From contig JACPCR010000136.1 of assembly GCA_016179685.1 (NCBI GenBank), forward strand, positions 1 to 41,844: a stretch of DNA of 41,844 nucleotides. The letters are read 5' to 3'. How positions within the stretch are numbered: position 1 is the stretch's first letter; each line of letters opens with the position of its first letter. Below, in pieces: positions 31,422 to 38,138 of this stretch. This DNA is from Planctomycetota bacterium (lineage in GTDB: Bacteria; Planctomycetota; PUPC01; JACPCR01). Both the position numbers and the translations under genes were made by a program. The notes beneath the pieces were generated by a model. It worked only from the letters and a program-made list of their open reading frames with translations, did no database searches and was not told where the DNA came from.

Positions 31422-32696
31422 TTACGGCCACCGCACGCGCTCCAGCGCGCTCTGGAGCTTCTGCCCCTGAGCCGGATTCACCATCCCCACGTAGCTCACC
31501 CAGCCCTGGAGATAGCCTCGAAAATTTTCTTCCTTGCCGCGATTCTGCTCCTCCGGACGACCCCGGCCACAATGGTGAAGGATCGCCCGGAGGCGACGCC
31601 GCTGGGTACGGCCCACACCGGGCTGATCATTGACCACGATGCCGGTGACGCATTGTCGGCTGCCCTTACGGGCGATCCGGAGCTTCCGTTCCGAGAGCAC
31701 GAAGCGTTCCTCAGCAATGATGCGGCGCGCCATCTTGAGGAAATTCTCGAGGCCTTTGGCGAAGTCGCGGTTGCCCGAAAAGGTCAGATCGTCCGCGTAG
31801 CGCGTGTACCGGGCGTGGAATCGCCGGGCGAGCCCGCTGAGCCTCCGATCCAGCCTCTGGCAGATCAGGTTGCTCAGAGCGGGGCTCGTCGGTGCGCCCT
31901 GGGGAAGGCCCCGGTGGACCACCCGGCGGTATCGGTTGAAGAACTCCCATCCGACCTCCGGATGTACCTGGTAGGTGCACAGGAGGCCGAGAGTCACGGC
32001 GACGGGCCGAGGGTATCCGAGGGCGGCAAAGAGGCCGACGACGCGTCGCACGTTGATGGAATTGAAAAAGTGCGACAGGTCGAGGTGGACCACCACTGCG
32101 TGTCCGACATGTTCCCGGGCGTTGGTGAGCGAGGACCTGCCGCGGCAGTAGGCGTGTGCACGGGGCGGCGGGGGCAGCTTCTCCAGGATGCCCCGGAGAA
32201 TCTTTCTCTGGACCTCCTTCAACTCGCGTTTGGGGCAGCCGAGATAGCGTTTCCGGCCGTCGGGCTTGATGCGCACGGCCTCGTAGTAATGCTGTACGGG
32301 GTCCGGGGGGCCGAAATAACGCTTGCGAACGCCATGGGGCGCGTGGCTGCGAGGCCACGCCAGCCACCGCAGCTTCGCCGGAGTGATCGCCAGCCATGCG
32401 GCCAACCCCTCCGAGTCCAGCAGAGGAGGCAGCCCCTGGCGCAACTTCGGCGTACCCGGCCCCCTCCTGCTGCGCCCGCCCGCGGTCAATGGACCGCCTG
32501 CCGAGGCCCTTCCCCGCTCGGTCCCCCGACGTTCCGCAGGGGCCGGAGATTCCGCAGGTGGCCTTTGGTCCCTCTCAGAGCGGCCGGGGGCCGGGGGCGC
32601 GCCTCCGCGTTCCGCCTTCGGGCTCGAGGAAGCCTGGGGAAATCCTTCCGATGCGCTGCCCCAGATCAGCCCGCGAAGCCAGTCCAGAAAGCCCAT
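31422..32696 (-). CDS. ret: Retron-type reverse transcriptase
   Basis: The 424-residue protein carries all retron RT landmarks: NAREH (192-196, the NAxxH motif), DLSHFF (206-211), LPQGAPTSPALSN (264-276), the catalytic YADD (300-303), and VTG (350-352) in the thumb region that recognises the msr RNA. The end, GYLQGWVSYVGMVNP, is also typical. Group II intron maturase and endonuclease domains are absent. Residues about 20-85 are an Arg/Pro/Gly/Ser-rich low-complexity extension, recalling the long N-termini of myxobacterial retron RTs. GAGGAG precedes the ATG by 5-6 bases. The msr-msd RNA lies ~100 bases upstream on the same strand. The enzyme would prime on the branch guanosine and make msDNA. 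No effector gene is adjacent. Confidence 0.95.
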   Translation of the reverse strand: MGFLDWLRGLIWGSASEGFPQASSSPKAERGGAPPAPGRSERDQRPPAESPAPAERRGTERGRASAGGPLTAGGRSRRGPGTPKLRQGLPPLLDSEGLAAWLAITPAKLRWLAWPRSHAPHGVRKRYFGPPDPVQHYYEAVRIKPDGRKRYLGCPKRELKEVQRKILRGILEKLPPPPRAHAYCRGRSSLTNAREHVGHAVVVHLDLSHFFNSINVRRVVGLFAALGYPRPVAVTLGLLCTYQVHPEVGWEFFNRYRRVVHRGLPQGAPTSPALSNLICQRLDRRLSGLARRFHARYTRYADDLTFSGNRDFAKGLENFLKMARRIIAEERFVLSERKLRIARKGSRQCVTGIVVNDQPGVGRTQRRRLRAILHHCGRGRPEEQNRGKEENFRGYLQGWVSYVGMVNPAQGQKLQSALERVRWP

Positions 32697-32709
32697 GTGC
32701 GCTCCTCGC

Positions 32710-32731
32710 AGACGAGTTCGTCAGTGCACCC
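32710..32731. repeat. Half of a variable-arm palindrome between the retron RNA and its RT
   Basis: AGACGAGTTCGTCAGTGCACCC-like sequence matches the left arm and loop of the palindrome at 31271, but the right arm is missing. On the minus strand it sits directly upstream of the RT ribosome-binding site, in the leader between a2 and the start codon. Confidence 0.7.
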
Positions 32732-32799
32732 AGAGTCAGCCGTGGCTTCTTTCGGTTTCGTCCAGGGGAGAATTCCCGATTCGAGGTGTTCAGGAAGGA

Positions 32800-32988
32800 A
32801 TCACGGGCGGAGAGCGCCTCTACTGCGCCCGGCTTCTTGGCACAAGAAGCCGTATCTTCGCGTCGAGACAAACCGCCGCAGGCGTTTTGTCTCGACGCTG
32901 ATGCATGCCCGGTCTGGGTCTCCGAGCCTGACGGAACATCAGGCCTGTCCCGAGGGACAAAGCTAGAGTGCGCTCTCTCGCCCGTGAT
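32800..32988 (-). ncRNA. msr-msd: Retron msr-msd RNA (template-primer of msDNA)
   Basis: Read on the minus strand, the a1 repeat (32988-32964) and a2 repeat (32822-32800) pair over 23 bp with two bulged A residues: ATCACGGGCG, GAGAGCGC and CTCTA against their complements. Directly after a1 comes AGC, with G at 32963 as the likely branch guanosine. Two msr stem-loops follow: TGTCC-CTCG-GGACA (32958-32945) and GCCTGA-TGTTCCG-TCAGGC (32944-32926). The msd part has an 18-bp hairpin with one mismatch (32898-32860) and a perfect 10-bp hairpin (32852-32830); both loops are TGC. Order, polarity and distance to the RT gene match known retrons. The msr/msd boundary (roughly 32900) is inferred. Confidence 0.9.
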
Positions 32989-33005
32989 CGAATTCCAAAT
33001 CCTAC

Positions 33006-33036
33006 ATTATTCTCGGCCGTACGCCGGGAAAATCAA
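33006..33036 (-). promoter_or_regulatory. Candidate promoter of the retron
   Basis: On the minus strand TTGATT (33031-33036) and AATAAT (33006-33011) resemble -35 and -10 boxes, with 19 bases between. Transcription would start near 33000, about 12 bases before a1, as in known retrons where the RNA begins close to a1. The spacing is slightly long. Confidence 0.45.
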
Positions 33037-33269
33037 GAGGGCATCGGGTCCCTCATCGCCCGAGACCGTCGAGCAGCACGGTCTCTGAACGAGACGCTGG
33101 AACGCCCCGACCGGCAGATTCTTTTCTGATACTCCGCAACTCCGCCGAAATTCAGGAGTCATCTCGATTTGACCACTTGTGAATTGGTCACCTATGGACT
33201 ATCGAGTTTCTTTATTTCGCCTCGAAGGTCCCTCCCAACGGGACAGGCCCGGGAGGGGTTTCCCATTGT

Positions 33270-33309
33270 AGACGAGTTCGTAAGCGCGGGTGCACTTGCG
33301 AACTCGTCT
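33270..33309. repeat. Near-perfect palindrome, variable-arm family
   Basis: AGACGAGTTCGTAAGCGC (33270-33287) faces GCACTTGCGAACTCGTCT (33292-33309) around GGGT, with one mismatch and one wobble. The right arm is identical to that of the perfect palindrome at 31271-31310. Confidence 0.8.
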
Positions 33310-33333
33310 GCTGGAAAGGAAAATGAAATAGCT

Positions 33334-33385
33334 GCTGGTAGACGGGTGCGGAAGTGCAGGTGCACGGCCGCACCCGTCTACCAGC
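33334..33385. repeat. Palindrome upstream of the DUF4159 gene, variable-arm family
   Basis: GCTGGTAGACGGGTGCGG and AAGTGC (33334-33357) pair with 33362-33385 around AGGT; only two positions in the upper stem fail. The RBS region of the next gene begins 6 bases later. Confidence 0.8.
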
Positions 33386-33399
33386 GCTGAGAAAGAGCC

Positions 33400-34269
33400 A
33401 TGCCCATGCTGACCCGATTCCTGATCTCGATCCTTCTGGTCTGGGCCGGCGCAGCGCAAGCGCAGGACGAAGAGTTTTTGAAGGACCCGTCCGCCGGCGG
33501 GGCCGCCGCGGCAGCGAAGGGCGGCCGAAAGCAGAAGGTGCTTTCCCGGACCGAGACGAAGAAGACAGCGGCCCGTGACGAGGAGCTGCCGAAGTCGGAA
33601 ATCCGAAACCGCGGAATCTTCCGAATCCGAGAGGTGAGAACCGAGTCAGATTGGGACTGCGACCCTACGGCCATTCCGGCGTGGTGTCGCCAGTTCCACA
33701 TGCGCGTCGGACTGAATACGAAGTGGATGAACCCGCGGCAGCCGGTGAACCTGGACAGCGAGGAAATCTTCGAGATGCCCATCCTTTACATGACGGGACA
33801 CACCGCATTCACTTTTTCCGATGTGGAGGTCAAGAACCTCCGCCGATATCTGCTCAACGGTGGGGCGCTTTGGGTGGATGACTGTCTCTTCGGCTTCCCC
33901 TTCGGGCGTTCCTTCAAGAGCGAGATCAAGCGAGTGCTGCCCGAGACCGGCTTTGAGCCCGTGCTGCCCGGGCAGAAGGGGCTGGACTCGCTGTTTGGAA
34001 TTCACTACCAGATTCGAACGACCGAGGCCGGTGTGCCGGAAAGCGGTATGGGCTACTACAAGCAAGGGTCCCCGGTACAGGTGATTCGCGTGGATGGGTG
34101 CGTGGCAGTGGTTTACACGGCGTTCGACCTCGGCTGTTATGCGGAGATCAGTTCCCCGCCGACGGCGGCAAATCCGATCGGCGGGCCCATGCACAGCATG
34201 TACCAGCCCGAACGTGAGGGGTCCTACCGCCTCTGCACCAACCTCGTGCTCTATCTGCTCACCCACTAA
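33400..34269 (+). CDS. Secreted DUF4159 domain protein
   Basis: The 289-residue protein has a signal peptide (MLTRFLISILLVWAGAAQAQ), so it is exported. After a charged linker, the DUF4159 domain starts at about residue 75: RGIFRIREVRTESDWDCDPT, HMRVGLNTKWMNPRQPVNLD, ILYMTGHTAFTFSDVEVKNL, LLNGGALWVDDCLFG and the end CTNLVLYLLTH. DUF4159 is common in Planctomycetota, often beside von Willebrand and MoxR genes, and resembles a glutamine-amidotransferase-like fold without a known activity. Here those partners are missing. The gene stands alone, flanked by palindromes on both sides (33334 and 34271), and converges with the cytochrome operon. Confidence 0.85.
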   Translation: MPMLTRFLISILLVWAGAAQAQDEEFLKDPSAGGAAAAAKGGRKQKVLSRTETKKTAARDEELPKSEIRNRGIFRIREVRTESDWDCDPTAIPAWCRQFHMRVGLNTKWMNPRQPVNLDSEEIFEMPILYMTGHTAFTFSDVEVKNLRRYLLNGGALWVDDCLFGFPFGRSFKSEIKRVLPETGFEPVLPGQKGLDSLFGIHYQIRTTEAGVPESGMGYYKQGSPVQVIRVDGCVAVVYTAFDLGCYAEISSPPTAANPIGGPMHSMYQPEREGSYRLCTNLVLYLLTH

Positions 34270-34270
34270 G

Positions 34271-34310
34271 TGATGAGTTCGCAAGTACATCCGCGCTTAC
34301 GAACTCGCCT
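34271..34310. repeat. Decayed variable-arm palindrome between convergent genes
   Basis: GAGTTCGCAAGTAC (34275-34288) faces GCGCTTACGAACTC (34293-34306) around ATCC with two unpaired or wobble positions. It starts two bases after the DUF4159 stop and overlaps the last codons of the minus-strand cytochrome gene, so it could serve as a two-way terminator. Confidence 0.75.
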
Positions 34311-36174
34311 GCTCACGAGGCGGCCGGGCGGAGCGCGCCTTCTTGACCAGCCAGAATTCCAGGACGCCGGTGAACAGAACGGCCAGGACGGTCCAGAGAT
34401 AAACTGTAGGCGGCGTTTCCGTCTCGAGCACCAGATAATACCAGCTCGAAATCGAGGCCTGGTTGCCGTGGTCGCCGCTGTCGCCTTCCCAGACCGCGAA
34501 CGATACGGGGATGAGACGCCCCCGCACGAATTGGATGTCCTTCTGAACGTCTTCCGTGACCAGGGACCGAACCATGACCACTTGCCACTGGCCGTTCGAG
34601 AAAACACCCCGGCCATTGACCTGCTGGCTTTCCGCCGGATGCGAAGCCGGCAGCCGCCGAGACCCTGAGGAGGTCTGTTCCTCGACCGGCGATCGGCGGC
34701 TCGATTCCCCTTCCCAGTCTGCCTGATAGTGCCACAAGTTTACCGGCTTGCCGGGCTCGCCCAGGAAGAAATGAGGTTTCTCCGGCCCGTCGGGAAGCCT
34801 GGCCGGGAACTGCACATGGACCGCATCGGGGTACACCTGCGAGATTCCTTCCGGCATCTTCTGCCCCTCAGCCAGCTTGCCCAGGCTCCTCGTGCGGTCA
34901 TCCCAGGCGAGGTGGAAGGCGACCTGGTCCCCGTTGTAGAGGGCCCGGACCGTGATGACATTCACCCGCGGCCACCACTGCCTCGGCTCGACCATCACTT
35001 GTCCCGTCATGGGCACGTCCATGAGGTCGGCCTGCGCCCATAAGCCGTCTTTCGGGTCGGCCGGAAGTGTTCCCTCGACCCGCCGCGCCTTGAGCACGGT
35101 CTTGGCCCGGTCCACCTTAGGATGGCTGGTCTCCGAAAGATGGTGAACGTAGGCGGCGATGGCCCAGCGCTTTTGTTCGTCCTCCGCCGCGTCCTTCGAG
35201 AACATCCCCAGGGTGCTGGGCATGGGGGTGCCGTTCAGGCCCGTCGTGATCGTGCGGTAGACCTCCCTCATGCCGTTCCCGCCCTTGAAGTTCACCGCTC
35301 GGGTCAGGTTGGCGGCGACCATGGGGAAGCCCCAGTCGTCGTTCTTGCGCTCCATGCCGTCGCCGCGCCCCTCGACGCCGTGGCACTTGGCGCAGCCGGC
35401 CCCTTCCTCGGCGAAGAGCTTGCGGCCCGCCTCGATGAGGCCCGGCGTCACCTCCGGTCCCGTTCCGATCGAAATCGGCGGATTGTTCTTCCGGGCCTCG
35501 TCGTAGTCCGCCAGCTTCTTCTCCGCTACTTTCAGGGCGCTCTTCAAGTCCTTGGCCTCCTTGCTGCCCGACTTCGCTTTTTCCAGTTCCTTTTTCAACT
35601 TCTCGATCTTCACCCGGAGGCCACTCTTGAACTGGGCCGAAAAGGTCTTGATAAAATAGATGACTTGCCAGCGCTCCTGCGGGCTCAATAGATAACGGTA
35701 GTTCGCCCAGTCCGCCGGCTCGCCCGGAATCGACCAGAACGGCATGGCCGTCCCCACAACACCTCGGGTGACGGTGCGGTAGAGGTCCTCGTCCAGCGGA
35801 GGCTCGTCGCCCGATACCGTCTTGAACTTGAACTTTCCCGGCATGAAATTCCTCGGCCGGGGGTCCATGCGGTAGACCTCGGATCGGCCCTCCCCGTCCC
35901 CTCGGTCGCCATGGCAGAAATAGCACTTGAGAAGGTAGATTTTCTCCCCAGCCTGGCGGTTGGCGTCGTCCTCCGGAGGCTTTGCAGCGGAATCGACCGG
36001 CACGTCGAGCCAACCGATATCGAGCCAGTGATGTTCCTGGGCCCCGACCATGGGGAGGAAAGCCATGGCAAGTCCGAGTAAAGGAGCGAGTACTCGAGTG
36101 TGGAAGCGCGGGCGCACCTCCGCACTCGAGTACTCGCTGAAACCCTGGCAAGAATCGAAAACACGCTCTCTCAT
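34297..36174 (-). CDS. Membrane-anchored diheme cytochrome c with an ethylbenzene-dehydrogenase-like heme domain
   Basis: The 625-residue protein has a signal-like stretch (VLAPLLGLAMAFLPMVGA, about 28-45), a first cytochrome c domain with CYFCH (84-88), a coiled coil (about 186-228) and a second with CAKCH (261-265). It then has a domain like the heme-b-binding gamma subunit of ethylbenzene dehydrogenase (VITVRALYNGDQVAFHLAWD, FSNGQWQVVMVRSLV) and a C-terminal membrane helix (YLWTVLAVLFTGVLEFWLV). It would carry electrons outside the membrane. The first ~27 residues come partly from the palindrome at 36087-36138, and no ribosome-binding site is seen, so the true start may differ. It is the last gene of the respiratory cluster. 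Confidence 0.82.
   Translation of the reverse strand: MRERVFDSCQGFSEYSSAEVRPRFHTRVLAPLLGLAMAFLPMVGAQEHHWLDIGWLDVPVDSAAKPPEDDANRQAGEKIYLLKCYFCHGDRGDGEGRSEVYRMDPRPRNFMPGKFKFKTVSGDEPPLDEDLYRTVTRGVVGTAMPFWSIPGEPADWANYRYLLSPQERWQVIYFIKTFSAQFKSGLRVKIEKLKKELEKAKSGSKEAKDLKSALKVAEKKLADYDEARKNNPPISIGTGPEVTPGLIEAGRKLFAEEGAGCAKCHGVEGRGDGMERKNDDWGFPMVAANLTRAVNFKGGNGMREVYRTITTGLNGTPMPSTLGMFSKDAAEDEQKRWAIAAYVHHLSETSHPKVDRAKTVLKARRVEGTLPADPKDGLWAQADLMDVPMTGQVMVEPRQWWPRVNVITVRALYNGDQVAFHLAWDDRTRSLGKLAEGQKMPEGISQVYPDAVHVQFPARLPDGPEKPHFFLGEPGKPVNLWHYQADWEGESSRRSPVEEQTSSGSRRLPASHPAESQQVNGRGVFSNGQWQVVMVRSLVTEDVQKDIQFVRGRLIPVSFAVWEGDSGDHGNQASISSWYYLVLETETPPTVYLWTVLAVLFTGVLEFWLVKKARSARPPREQASS
36087..36138. repeat. 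Variable-arm palindrome inside the 5' end of the cytochrome gene
   Basis: GCGAGTACTCGAGTG and TGGAAGCGC (36087-36110) pair with 36115-36138 around GGGC, with three imperfect pairs near the tip. The lower stem contains the symmetric GAGTACTCGAGT. It lies where the signal peptide of the minus-strand cytochrome is read. Confidence 0.8.
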
Positions 36175-36201
36175 AAGTGGCTAAGATACAAAGGGTTGAA
36201 T

Positions 36202-36243
36202 GTGAACGGGGGCAAGCGTGGGAATGCTTCCGCCACCGTTCAC
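36202..36243. repeat. Imperfect variable-arm palindrome between two cytochrome genes
   Basis: GTGAACGG (36202-36209) pairs with CCGTTCAC (36236-36243); inside are AAGC and GCTT in register after a bulge. The arm is the same as in the perfect hairpin at 10382-10429. It overlaps the stop codon of the upstream cytochrome (36240-36242). Confidence 0.65.
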
Positions 36244-37100
36244 TGATGCCCGTGTTTCTCCGTCTCCCGAGGCCTGACGTGCGCGATGTCGTATTCGGCC
36301 ATGATGATCTTCCATATCTGCTCGTCCGTGAAATCGTTCTTCCACGCCGGCATGGCCGAGTCCCACGGACTGGACTCATTGGGCAGCCCGCCGCCGCCGT
36401 TGTGCTTCGATCCGCCTTCCTTGACGCGCCAGAAAGCGACGCCTTCTACGATCGTGGTAATCGTGTCCTTGATCGTAAAATCCACGGGCCGCAGCCGGTA
36501 GCCGCGGGCGAAAGGGCCGTTCCCGTCCGTCTTTGTCCCGTGGCAGACCCTGCATGTCGCCTGGTAATGGATGCGGCCCTCATCGATGCAGTCCTTCTCG
36601 AACGCGGCCCTCAGCGCTTCACCCTCCAGGTCCAGACCCTTCGCCGCCCTGAAGGCCGCCAGCATCTCCGGCGTCGGGTCCCGGAACGGGTTCGTCAGCG
36701 TCCGGTATTGCTCCGGCACGCTGGACGGGTGCTGGATGCGCAACTCGACAGGCGCGGCCGTGCCGGGGTTGACCAGGCCATAAACGGCCCAGCCCACGAC
36801 CAGCGGGACCGCGGCGAGAATGCTGAAGCGGAGGGCGGCGAAAAGCCCCTCGCCCCTCTCCGACCTGAAGAAACTGAAGAAATCCTCGATGCGCTTGGGG
36901 CTGGACGTGACATAAACGAGCACGGCCGCGACCGTCAGGGCCATGTACCACTGCTTCAAGGTGGACGGCGTGGGCACCAGCGCCGTGCGCTCGTAGTGAA
37001 TCTTGAGCAGCCAGGGAATTCCTGCGCCCATCAGGAGATAGACTGCCGCAAGGGACAGGACGCACCAAAGGGCAAGATAAGAGCGGCGTGACGTGTTCAT
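36240..37100 (-). CDS. Membrane monoheme cytochrome c
   Basis: The 286-residue protein has three predicted membrane helices (residues about 8-30, 50-65 and 88-110) and then a periplasmic cytochrome c domain with a single CRVCH motif in YQATCRVCHGTKTDGNGPFA, followed by a Met-bearing region (DSAMPAWKNDF). Its ATG overlaps the stop of the diheme cytochrome gene upstream by 4 bases (ATGA), so the two are coupled. It belongs to the electron-transfer unit with the CydA-like protein, presumably as donor or acceptor subunit. The C-terminus ends in a His-rich tail inside the palindrome at 36202. Confidence 0.85.
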   Translation of the reverse strand: MNTSRRSYLALWCVLSLAAVYLLMGAGIPWLLKIHYERTALVPTPSTLKQWYMALTVAAVLVYVTSSPKRIEDFFSFFRSERGEGLFAALRFSILAAVPLVVGWAVYGLVNPGTAAPVELRIQHPSSVPEQYRTLTNPFRDPTPEMLAAFRAAKGLDLEGEALRAAFEKDCIDEGRIHYQATCRVCHGTKTDGNGPFARGYRLRPVDFTIKDTITTIVEGVAFWRVKEGGSKHNGGGGLPNESSPWDSAMPAWKNDFTDEQIWKIIMAEYDIAHVRPRETEKHGHQ

Positions 37101-38128
37101 TTCTGTGAAAGCAGATAAGCGACGAGGTCCAAGATTTCCTGCTTGTCCAGCTTCTGCAAGAAGTCGCCGGGCATCATCGAAAGCGGCTGCTGGATCGGTC
37201 CCCGCTCGATGTCCTCGATGTCGTCCTTCGCAATCGGGTCGCTTTTTCGATTCTCCGAATCCATGAAATACACGCTGTCTCCATCCTTGACCCACTCGCC
37301 GAAAGCCACCCTTTCCGAGGGATTCCACTTCTTGGCATCCGAGGCGCGATAGAGCTGGCCGGCAAAGACGCGCTCGTCCGTATCCTTGAGGACAAACTGG
37401 TCGTACCCGGCCACGATGACCTTGCTCGGCTCGATGATGGACTCGAGGAGGTAGCCCGAGGTCTGCACGCCCCCGATACCCGTCAGGTCAGGCCCGATCG
37501 CGGCCTCGCCGCGACCCTCGATCTTGTGACAACGGATGCACCCGGCGTTGGACTTCGTATCGTGGAACAGCTTCTTGCCGTTAGCCGCGTCCCCCCACTC
37601 GTTGCGCTTCCCAGGCTTCGCCTCCGGAATCAGCTCCTGATACTTCAGCAGGCCGTCCAGGTCTTCCTCGCCGCCTTCAAGCTGAAGATACGAAAGAATC
37701 GAAAGAATCTCCTTGCGGTTCAGCGGGACCGTCTCGTAAACCTTGGGCATGATGGGCTGGTAGCCTTCGACAACGTAAGCGCGGGGATCAGCCACGGACT
37801 CGATGAGGTATCGGTTGCCGTTGTAATCGGCGGTCTTGCCCTCCGCCTGCCGCTTCTTGTTCACCTCCACCGCTCGAGCAGCAGCACGCCGCCCGATGTC
37901 TCCCAGGTCCGGACAACGCGTGTTGCTCCCCTGGCTGCCCACCTTGTGGCAGTTTGAACAGGTTCCCTTCCCCCAAAACAGGTCCTTGCCTGCCTCCGGA
38001 CCCACCACAATGTCTCCACCCGTCACCGCCTGCTTCGTCCCCGAAATCCGGTCCACGTACATCCCCACGCCCACAAAAAAAACAAGAAAGGCGAGGGTGA
38101 ACGCTAGAATGGGAGCAACGGTTCTCAT
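37097..38128 (-). CDS. Membrane-anchored diheme cytochrome c
   Basis: The 343-residue protein begins with an N-terminal membrane anchor (ILAFTLAFLVFFVGVGMYVD) and has two cytochrome c domains: CSNCH in GKGTCSNCHKVGSQG, and CIRCH in NAGCIRCHKIEGRG, each followed by Met-containing segments (QPIMPKVYE and SMMPGDFLQKL). This is the layout of cytochromes that pass electrons to terminal oxidases. The ATG at 38128 is chosen because the anchor follows it directly; the open frame upstream is unrelated and overlaps the neighbouring gene. It starts 10 bases after the CydA-like gene and overlaps the next cytochrome by 4 bases, so all are probably one operon. Confidence 0.87.
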   Translation of the reverse strand: MRTVAPILAFTLAFLVFFVGVGMYVDRISGTKQAVTGGDIVVGPEAGKDLFWGKGTCSNCHKVGSQGSNTRCPDLGDIGRRAAARAVEVNKKRQAEGKTADYNGNRYLIESVADPRAYVVEGYQPIMPKVYETVPLNRKEILSILSYLQLEGGEEDLDGLLKYQELIPEAKPGKRNEWGDAANGKKLFHDTKSNAGCIRCHKIEGRGEAAIGPDLTGIGGVQTSGYLLESIIEPSKVIVAGYDQFVLKDTDERVFAGQLYRASDAKKWNPSERVAFGEWVKDGDSVYFMDSENRKSDPIAKDDIEDIERGPIQQPLSMMPGDFLQKLDKQEILDLVAYLLSQK

Positions 38129-38138
38129 GGTCGTCGGA

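Larger units (their letters stand above)
33037..33399. other. Gene-free stretch upstream of the retron, rich in hairpins
   Basis: GAGACCGT (33062-33069) pairs with ACGGTCTC (33078-33085) around an 8-base loop, about 25 bases upstream of the candidate retron promoter. CCCTCCC (about 33230) can pair with GGGAGGG (about 33250). Two variable-arm palindromes follow at 33270 and 33334. Frames crossing this area only encode the palindromes, so I call no gene and no retron effector here. Confidence 0.6.

Noticed and set aside
31572..32966. Long plus-strand open frame over the retron RT and RNA
   Set aside because: It mirrors the RT gene and the msd on the other strand, has no domain, and long antisense frames are expected in GC-rich DNA.
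33169..33390. Small plus-strand frame upstream of the DUF4159 gene, a candidate retron effector
   Set aside because: Almost all of it is encoded by palindromes and a repeat, and it has no ribosome-binding site.
33400..34269. DUF4159 protein as retron effector
   Set aside because: It is an exported protein on the other strand, separated from the retron by two palindromes, and belongs to a family with other usual neighbours.
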